From: JAWLFI01 sp041685645 | GTDB lineage: Bacteria > Bacteroidota > Bacteroidia > Chitinophagales > Saprospiraceae | Length of the DNA stretch: 38,936 nucleotides | Direction: 5' to 3' | Assembly: GCA_041685645.1 (NCBI GenBank) | Contig: JAWLFI010000003.1 | Span: forward strand, 1 to 38,936 | Part shown: piece by piece, positions 7,457-13,084 of the stretch | Position numbering within the stretch: position 1 is the stretch's first letter | How the letters are laid out: each line of letters begins with the position of its first letter | The notes under the pieces: model-generated | Database searches by the model: none | Seen by the model: only the letters and a program-made list of their open reading frames with translations | Told to the model about the DNA's origin: nothing | Position numbers and translations under genes: made by a program

Positions 7457-8035
7457 ATGGATAAAATATTGCAGTGGTTCAATAATTTGACCAAAGAGAA
7501 GCCGAAAAATGAGCGGAGTGAGTACATTATTGCCGATGAGATTGAGGCAGGGCTAGAGGATTGGAAACAGCAGGCCGAATTTGCGGATATTCTCAACGAA
7601 TTGCGCTCCGCCTACATTCAGTTCACGCAGGGCGACAGCTCGCATCCCGATATTGATTTTCTCAGTCAGGACGCGTCCAACGGCTTCATTCTCGACGTCC
7701 ATCACTGGCAGTTACCCGCTGAAAAATGCCTCATGCTCCTGGCTTATTGGAAGGAATATTTGCACAGCGAACACTACATCAATTCCATGTCCGATCTGCG
7801 ACTCAAGGCCAAAGGCAGTCGCCAGTACTGTTGGTATCGCCACTATTTAAAGCCCTCTTTGCGAAAGCTAGCTCCTGGTAATCAGCGGTTTGGGAATATC
7901 GAATTGGTCTGTCAGATGATCGAAGGTCAGCCCGACCATATCAAGGTGCAAAGTAACGCCTATGTGGATTCCAAGTACGATGAGGCGGAGTCTTTTGGCA
8001 CCCTTTTATTTCGCATGACGGAAGTGCCCGTATAG
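7457..8035 (+). CDS. Unrecognised 192-residue cytoplasmic protein
   Basis: I do not recognise this family. The frame is open from 7409, but the ATG at 7457 (MDKILQWFNNLTKEKPKNE) follows the ahcY terminator more naturally. The protein has no signal peptide or membrane helix. It is mixed-charge and rich in aromatic residues, with a conspicuous central Trp/Tyr/His-rich part (DVHHWQLPAEKCLMLLAYW, then SRQYCWYRHYLKP) and a C-terminal strand-rich part ending in GTLLFRMTEVPV. Codon use looks like neighbouring genes, and there are no alternative longer frames, so it is probably a real gene. It stands alone between ahcY and a palindromic repeat. Confidence 0.65.
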   Translation: MDKILQWFNNLTKEKPKNERSEYIIADEIEAGLEDWKQQAEFADILNELRSAYIQFTQGDSSHPDIDFLSQDASNGFILDVHHWQLPAEKCLMLLAYWKEYLHSEHYINSMSDLRLKAKGSRQYCWYRHYLKPSLRKLAPGNQRFGNIELVCQMIEGQPDHIKVQSNAYVDSKYDEAESFGTLLFRMTEVPV

Positions 8036-8406
8036 TTTATTTTTTTTATTTTTTGGCCGTGCCCCACGATGGGATCGTGGGGTCGCTATGCTTCGCCGCT
8101 CGCTATTCGCTCGGCCCTTGCTTCGCTGCGGTCTCCCTCCGCGGGGCGGAGGGCCGGCTGCGCAGCGCTCACGGGGGTTCTGCAGGGAGACTTGCTCCCG
8201 GATTTTTTCCGGCTCCTGCTAATGAAAATGAATGCAGAAACTTAAGGAGTGATTCTCATTGAGTCATACGAATAGAGCATCATGGGAGATGGTAGCAGTT
8301 GACCGTCCTGTAATTGAGTTTTCAAAAACTGCAAAATTTCGGTACAGACTCAAAATTAGACGAGATAATACAACAGTTGCGCTGTAAAAAGGCTTATACT
8401 TATATA
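8036..8406. repeat. Gene-free stretch carrying palindromic repeat copy A (8062-8169)
   Basis: The stretch between the unknown gene and mnmH has no credible gene. Positions 8084-8169 are an 86-bp core nearly identical to the reverse complement of 27707-27793: one substitution (8109 region, G for A) plus a small change in one hairpin loop. The core contains a CCCTCCGC/GCGGAGGG hairpin with a 3-nt loop. Just before it, CCCCACGAT (8062-8070) and ATCGTGGGG (8074-8082) form a 9-bp hairpin whose sequence is unlike that of copy B although the fold is equivalent. The rest (8170-8406) shows a short GGGAG/CTCCC hairpin and nothing else recognised; no clear mnmH promoter was found. Confidence 0.75.
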
Positions 8407-9435
8407 GTGATAGAAGAAAGAACAATTGACGAAGTCTTGAGTATGAAGCGGGCGATTATTGATGTTCGATCCCCCGGCGAATTCGATAAGGGGCACATTC
8501 CCGATGCGATTAATATTCCCCTTTTATCCAATGCGGAGCGCGCTGAGGTGGGGACCGCATACAAGCAAGAGTCCAGAGAAAAAGCGGTGTCTCTCGGCTA
8601 TAAATTTGTCACTCCCAAATTCCGGGACTTGATTCGTCAGTCTTTTCAAGCGGCTCCTGATGGAAAAGTTATTGTTCACTGTTGGCGCGGTGGCATGCGA
8701 AGTCAAGCCTTTGCCGAGCATCTCGCCGAAAGTGGTTTCAGTGACATAAAAATAATAATTGGAGGGTATAAGGCGTACCGAAACCAGGTGTTAGACGACT
8801 TGGCTGAGCCCGGGGCACTCAAAATATTAGGAGGATATACCGGCAGTGGTAAGACCCCGATCCTGGCCGAATTGAAGGCAATGGGTGAACAAGTCATTGA
8901 TTTGGAAGGAATGGCGCATCATAAGGGATCGGCTTTTGGTGGGATTGGAGAAGGGGAATCCCCCACGGTCCAGCAGTTTGAGAATAATTTGCATAGCGAG
9001 TGGAGCCGCTTAGATCGTCAGCGACCGATATGGTTGGAAGATGAAAGTCACAATATAGGTCCCGTGAGAATTCCACTTGCTTTTTACAGAGCCATGCGGA
9101 CATCTCATCTTTATTTTGTCGATATCCCGAAAGAAGAGCGGGCCCGACATTTGGTGAAGGAATATAGCAGCTTTGATCATCGCGCCCTGGTTGAAGCTCT
9201 GCAGAGGATATCTAAGCGCCTCGGAGGATGGAGAAAGCAAAAGGCACTGGAATATCTGGAAGTGGAAAATTATTACGAAGTGGCGTTAATCACGCTGCAG
9301 TATTACGATAAGTTTTATCAGAAGAGTTTGAATAAGCGGACGAGCGAAGAGGTGACCCATATTAAATTATCGACGACGGATCATCGCAGCAATGCAGTGA
9401 ATATTTTAAAAGAATTGAGGAATGAAGAAAGTTAA
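8407..9435 (+). CDS. mnmH: tRNA 2-selenouridine synthase
   Basis: MnmH (SelU/YbbB) replaces sulfur with selenium at wobble 2-thiouridine in tRNAs for Lys, Glu and Gln, using selenophosphate. An N-terminal rhodanese domain (DVRSPGEFDKGHIPDAINIP) carries the catalytic Cys at about residue 92 (VHCWRGGMRSQAF). A P-loop domain follows (GGYTGSGKT, residues 142-150). The frame is open from TTG 8314, but homologues begin just before the rhodanese domain, so GTG 8407 (VIEERTIDEVLSMKRAIIDV) is the most likely start, giving 342 residues. The 3' end overlaps selD by 14 nt; the pair provides donor and user of selenophosphate in one operon. Confidence 0.92.
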   Translation: MIEERTIDEVLSMKRAIIDVRSPGEFDKGHIPDAINIPLLSNAERAEVGTAYKQESREKAVSLGYKFVTPKFRDLIRQSFQAAPDGKVIVHCWRGGMRSQAFAEHLAESGFSDIKIIIGGYKAYRNQVLDDLAEPGALKILGGYTGSGKTPILAELKAMGEQVIDLEGMAHHKGSAFGGIGEGESPTVQQFENNLHSEWSRLDRQRPIWLEDESHNIGPVRIPLAFYRAMRTSHLYFVDIPKEERARHLVKEYSSFDHRALVEALQRISKRLGGWRKQKALEYLEVENYYEVALITLQYYDKFYQKSLNKRTSEEVTHIKLSTTDHRSNAVNILKELRNEES

Positions 9436-10453
9436 ATTGACGCAGTATAGTCACGGAGCCGGTTGCGGATGTAAAATATCTCCAAAGCTTCTATCGACAA
9501 TTCTCCAGACCGATATTCCCCGGATAGAGGACTCGAGGCTGCTCGTGGGCAATGATTCTAGAGATGATGCCGCTGTTTGCGATTTGGGCGACGGAACGGG
9601 AGTGATTAGCACGACCGATTTTTTCATGCCGATTGTAGATGATCCCTATACGTTTGGAAAAATAGCAGCCACAAATGCAATCAGCGATGTATATGCCATG
9701 GGGGGGGATCCGATCATGGCTATTGCTATATTGGGCTGGCCCATCGATAAATTATCTGCAGAAGTGGCCCGCGAGGTGTTGGAAGGTGGGCGCAACTCCT
9801 GCCGTGAGGCGGGAATAGCTTTGGCAGGAGGCCACAGCATAGACAGCCCCGAACCTATTTTTGGGTTAGCGGTGACAGGTCGGGTTAATTTACAGCAGTT
9901 GAAACGCAACGATACGGCAAAAGAGGGCTGCAAGTTATATTTGACCAAACCCCTGGGGGTAGGAATATTGTCCACAGCGCAGAAACAGGGAAAGTTGGAA
10001 CCTGAGCATGCACATATCGCCCCAGATTCTATGACGACATTAAATGTTCTGGGTACGAAATTGGCAAAAATAGAGGGCGTGCGGGCGATGACAGATGTTA
10101 CTGGCTTTGGTTTACTGGGACATCTGATAGAAATGTGTGAGGGGAGTGGCCTCTCAGCAGAAATTGACAGTTCTAAGATTCCAATTTTTCAGGAAGTAGA
10201 GATTTATTTAGATCAAAAGTGTATTCCCGGAGGGACCTATAGAAATTGGGAGAGTTACGGTCATCATATCCACCTGAGAAATCCGGGACAGCAGAGCATA
10301 CTTTGCGATCCGCAAACGAGCGGTGGTTTATTGATTGCAGTGGAAGAGGATGCTATTGAGGCAGTAGAGGATTTGTTGACAGAGCACAAAGCCAATCCCG
10401 TGCCCTTTGGGCACTTAAAAGCGAAGGCAAAGCCGCTAATCGAGGTATTTTAG
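9422..10453 (+). CDS. selD: Selenide, water dikinase (selenophosphate synthase)
   Basis: SelD makes selenophosphate from selenide and ATP. The 343-residue protein starts LTQYSHGAGCGCKISPKLL, with the active-site Cys at residue 15 and Lys18 in the positions of E. coli Cys17/Lys20. It continues with DDAAVCDLGDGTGVISTTDF, the ATP-binding GGHSIDSPEPIFGLAVTG, MTDVTGFGLLGHL and LCDPQTSGGLL. This is the Cys form, not a selenocysteine-containing version. It overlaps mnmH by 14 nt. No selA, selB or selC is in the window, so selenium here is tied to tRNA modification. An intrinsic terminator follows 20 nt after the stop. Confidence 0.96.
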   Translation: MKKVKLTQYSHGAGCGCKISPKLLSTILQTDIPRIEDSRLLVGNDSRDDAAVCDLGDGTGVISTTDFFMPIVDDPYTFGKIAATNAISDVYAMGGDPIMAIAILGWPIDKLSAEVAREVLEGGRNSCREAGIALAGGHSIDSPEPIFGLAVTGRVNLQQLKRNDTAKEGCKLYLTKPLGVGILSTAQKQGKLEPEHAHIAPDSMTTLNVLGTKLAKIEGVRAMTDVTGFGLLGHLIEMCEGSGLSAEIDSSKIPIFQEVEIYLDQKCIPGGTYRNWESYGHHIHLRNPGQQSILCDPQTSGGLLIAVEEDAIEAVEDLLTEHKANPVPFGHLKAKAKPLIEVF

Positions 10454-10473
10454 GTGATTAAAGAACTAAACAG

Positions 10474-10501
10474 TAACGACCCTGGTTCGTTAGTTTTTTT
10501 T
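10474..10501 (+). terminator. Rho-independent terminator after mnmH-selD
   Basis: TAACGA (10474-10479) pairs with TCGTTA (10487-10492) across a 7-nt loop, followed by G and a run of eight T residues. Confidence 0.65.
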
Positions 10502-10737
10502 ATCCTGTGATAGACCCAAGAATATCGTATACATATTGTTGCAGAATTCTTTCGGTGTTTCCGGGTTCTATTTTTTTTCTAAATTAGCGAGTATTATTCA
10601 TCAACTTTAGGGCAATCATAGTGGTCTGGGGTGAATTCATTCTGTTACTCTCCCCTTGAAATCAAAAGTGCAGGGAAATATATTAGGAGCAGATGGGAGG
10701 AGCCGATGATTAGAGTCCAGAAATAAAAATTGACGGT

Positions 10738-11214
10738 ATGACGAAATCAGATATATTTTCCGCTGTCCGTAATAAGGACGTCGAGGCCATTCGCGAAATG
10801 TGTGAGCATCGGCCGCAATTGTTGTCTGCTCAGGATGAAAGGGGGGCTACTCCATTATTGCTGGCTACTTATTTGGGGCATAGAAAAGTGGCGAAGGCCT
10901 TAATAGATATGGGCGCTCCCCTAGACGCCAGAGATAAAGCCGGTAATACGGCCCTGATGGGCATGGCTTTTAAAGGAGATGAGTATATGGGGAGATTGTT
11001 GTTAGATGCGGGCGCAGATGTAAACGCCCGCAATTTCGGAGGGGCAACAGCTCTGAGTTTTGCGGCGACATATGGGCAAAAGGAGATCGCTGAGATTTTA
11101 TTACAGTCCGGAGCCGATCCATCAATTGCAGATGCAGATCATCAGCGTCCCATTGACCTTGCCCGACAAAATAACAATGAAGAAATCGTCCAGATTCTTG
11201 AAAATCGCAGCTAA
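10738..11214 (+). CDS. Ankyrin-repeat protein
   Basis: A 158-residue protein made almost wholly of ankyrin repeats. After a short cap (residues 1-33) come four roughly 33-residue units with the G-xTPLxxA and LLxxGAxxx hallmarks: GATPLLLATYLGHRKVAKAL, GNTALMGMAFKGDEYMGRLL, GATALSFAATYGQKEIAEIL and a final QRPIDLARQNNNEEIVQIL. It has no signal peptide and is probably cytoplasmic. Ankyrin stacks bind other proteins; the partner is not evident from the neighbours. The 236 nt upstream hold no recognised promoter motif. It stands alone between the selD terminator and the DUF4168 gene. Confidence 0.88.
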   Translation: MTKSDIFSAVRNKDVEAIREMCEHRPQLLSAQDERGATPLLLATYLGHRKVAKALIDMGAPLDARDKAGNTALMGMAFKGDEYMGRLLLDAGADVNARNFGGATALSFAATYGQKEIAEILLQSGADPSIADADHQRPIDLARQNNNEEIVQILENRS

Positions 11215-11378
11215 TTCTGAAAAAAAAGTCTTGTTTAAGCGCTTTTTCACTCCAAAATGGGTGCTGAAAAGATTTTTTTTAGTTTTTGGGCAACAGTTTT
11301 TATTGACCCCCGTTATAAAAACGAATTTTAAACCAACTATATCTTTTGCCTAAGATATGGTATCAAAAACGTATAATC

Positions 11379-11837
11379 ATGGCAATTTTCAAGAAAATTT
11401 CACTTTTTGCATTATCAATTGCATTTATATCCACGAGTGCGATGGGACAGGAAACAGAATATAGTGATTCAGATATGGAAATGTTTGCATCGGCATTTCA
11501 AGAGGTCCAATCGGTGAATCAAGAAATCCAAAATGAAATGGTAGGAGCCATTGAAGAAGAAGGCTTAGACGTTCAGCAATTCAATCAAATCCAACAAGCT
11601 ACTCAAGCGGAAGGAGAAGATACTGAGATTTCTGAAGAAGACATGGCAAAATACCAAAAGTCAATGGAAGCGATTCAAAAGGTGCAAACCGAAGCTCAAG
11701 ACAAAATGAAGAAAGTCATTGAAGAATCGGGCATGAGTATGGAGAAGTACCAAGAAATCATGCGTGCAGTTCAGGAAGATCCTGCTATTCAGGCTAAGCT
11801 GCAAAAAATGATGGAAAGTCAAGGTCAAGGTCAGTAA
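11379..11837 (+). CDS. Secreted DUF4168-type helical protein
   Basis: A 152-residue exported protein. The true start is ATG 11379 (MAIFKKISLFALSIAFISTS), which opens a standard signal peptide cleaved near residue 22 (AMGQ); the open frame extends 11 codons further upstream. The mature part is acidic and Gln/Met-rich, with two similar helical halves: FASAFQEVQSVNQEIQNEM with the IEEEGLDVQQFNQIQQA loop, and YQKSMEAIQKVQTEAQDKM with the IEESGMSMEKYQEIMRA loop, ending in a DPAIQAKL helix. This fits the DUF4168 pattern, whose function is unknown. A strong terminator hairpin follows. Confidence 0.8.
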   Translation: MAIFKKISLFALSIAFISTSAMGQETEYSDSDMEMFASAFQEVQSVNQEIQNEMVGAIEEEGLDVQQFNQIQQATQAEGEDTEISEEDMAKYQKSMEAIQKVQTEAQDKMKKVIEESGMSMEKYQEIMRAVQEDPAIQAKLQKMMESQGQGQ

Positions 11838-11872
11838 TTTTGATAGGTTAGTAGATTAGTCGAAGTAAGAAG

Positions 11873-11906
11873 ATACCTCCATAAAATTTTATGGGGGTAT
11901 TTTTTA
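11873..11906 (+). terminator. Rho-independent terminator after the DUF4168 gene
   Basis: A 28-nt nearly perfect palindrome (11873-11900; ATACCTCCATAAAA against TTTTATGGGGGTAT, one T-G wobble) is followed by six T residues. Confidence 0.75.
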
Positions 11907-11929
11907 TGTCGGAGCTGGGTTGGGGGGAT

Positions 11930-11960
11930 AAAAAAAGCCTCTTGACCGAGGTCAAGAGGC
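11930..11960 (-). terminator. Rho-independent terminator of tRNA-Phe
   Basis: GCCTCTTGACC (11937-11947) and GGTCAAGAGGC (11950-11960) form an 11-bp perfect stem. On the minus strand it is followed by seven T residues (complement of 11936-11930). It begins 9 nt beyond the tRNA 3' end. Confidence 0.85.
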
Positions 11961-11969
11961 AAATAAAAG

Positions 11970-12042
11970 TGGTACCTCCAGGAATCGAACCAGGGACACC
12001 AGGATTTTCAGTCCTGTGCTCTACCAACTGAGCTAAGGTACC
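11970..12042 (-). tRNA. tRNA-Phe (GAA)
   Basis: The minus strand folds as a full cloverleaf. The acceptor stem is GGTACCT/AGGTACC. The D arm is GCTC-AGTTGGTA-GAGC. The anticodon stem CAGGA/TCCTG encloses the 7-nt loop CTGAAAA, giving anticodon GAA. The T arm is CCTGG-TTCGATT-CCTGG. The discriminator is A; CCA is not encoded. Its own promoter box lies upstream and a terminator downstream, so it is a single-gene unit. Confidence 0.97.
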
Positions 12043-12063
12043 TCTTGTTTTTTTGAGCGATGG

Positions 12064-12071
12064 CAAAGATA
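12064..12071 (-). promoter_or_regulatory. -7 promoter box of tRNA-Phe
   Basis: On the minus strand this reads TATCTTTG, an exact TAnnTTTG match, ending 21 nt before the tRNA 5' end. Confidence 0.6.
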
Positions 12072-12205
12072 TAAGATTCTTCTTAAGTTAAAAATATTTT
12101 AGGCAAAAAGCAAGCTAGTATTTTTTTTACTGAATTCTTACTACCTTTAAGTACATCCGACTTGTATAATTTGAGGATCAATCGAGTGCGGCAAATTATT
12201 TTCAT

Positions 12206-13084
12206 ATGATATTATCCAGGGCGCTCTTATCTATATTGGCGCTATTCTTTGGTATCGTTCTCTATCTCGTATTCATGCGCGATCTCGATCAATGGAGGTG
12301 GGCTATACTGCCTCTGGTTCTGATTGCCATCGTAACCTATATTTTTTCTTCTGAGTTAAATCACTGGTGGCTCAATCGCTATCCTACCGATCTGGATAAA
12401 AAGGAGCACCAGTTTTTGATACGTCACCACTCGTATTATAAAGAATTATCGCCCGCGAGGCAAAAACAATATGGGCGGGAGTGTATTGCTTTTCATCGGA
12501 AACGAGACTTTATTTTGCAGGGTGTTCCCAATTTTCCGGATGATGTGAAGGTTCTTTGGTCGGCTCAGGCTTTAGACTTGAAGTATTTATTAGACCTTCC
12601 GGAGCCCGGACTCAATCATTACGAAACCGTTGTGGTTTACCCCCATCCATTCATAACCCCCGAAATAGACCATGTTCACGCCAGTGAGACCCACCACGAA
12701 GAAGGCGTTTGGCTGTTTTCTGTGGAGCAGGTTATTTTCGGAATGACCCAACCTGCCCGTTTCTTTAATATTGTTTTGTATGAGTTTCTTCGCGCCGCCC
12801 GCCAACGGCATCCCGACTGGTTGGAAGAGATTGAAGAACATGACCTAAGTGATCTCAAGCAAGTGAGGTTGGAGTTGTCCAATATATCAGACGAACATAT
12901 CAGGGGATGGTTAAATGTTCCCGAGATCGATTGGCGATCTGCCTATGTAACCATTTTGGTTTCGCATTGGCCATATTGGAGGGTAATGCACCCTCTTAGC
13001 ATTGATCGCATTCCTTTGGCTCGATATATCCAGGAGGTATATCAGAGAAAGCAAGTGCCCATCCCTACTAATTTATCGCGATAA
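12206..13084 (+). CDS. MtfA-like (peptidase M90 family) membrane protein lacking the metal site
   Basis: A 292-residue protein with two N-terminal membrane helices (about residues 4-23 and 31-48). The following domain resembles MtfA/M90 zinc peptidases: FLIRHHSYYKELSPARQKQY, an FHRKRDF segment, VKVLWSAQALDLKYLL, the VVVYPHPF strand and WLFSVEQVIFGM. At the position of the family's NVVLHEFAH motif it reads NIVLYEFLR, so both zinc-binding His are replaced (Tyr192, Arg196) while the Glu193-like residue remains. A second conserved Glu region (ATEAFFE-type in homologues) reads LVSHWPYW. It is therefore probably a non-catalytic relative. Family placement is from pattern recognition. The gene ends inside a 12-bp palindrome shared with the end of carB. 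Confidence 0.7.
   Translation: MILSRALLSILALFFGIVLYLVFMRDLDQWRWAILPLVLIAIVTYIFSSELNHWWLNRYPTDLDKKEHQFLIRHHSYYKELSPARQKQYGRECIAFHRKRDFILQGVPNFPDDVKVLWSAQALDLKYLLDLPEPGLNHYETVVVYPHPFITPEIDHVHASETHHEEGVWLFSVEQVIFGMTQPARFFNIVLYEFLRAARQRHPDWLEEIEEHDLSDLKQVRLELSNISDEHIRGWLNVPEIDWRSAYVTILVSHWPYWRVMHPLSIDRIPLARYIQEVYQRKQVPIPTNLSR

Noticed and set aside
8053..8262. 69-codon plus-strand frame
   Set aside because: It is a translation of the palindromic repeat; the same repeat at 27587-27880 gives a different frame, so neither is a conserved protein.
9422..9480. Selenocysteine-containing SelD
   Set aside because: The active-site position is coded by a Cys codon (residue 15) and no in-frame TGA is present.
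11848..12066. 72-codon minus-strand frame
   Set aside because: It is the translation of tRNA-Phe and its terminator.
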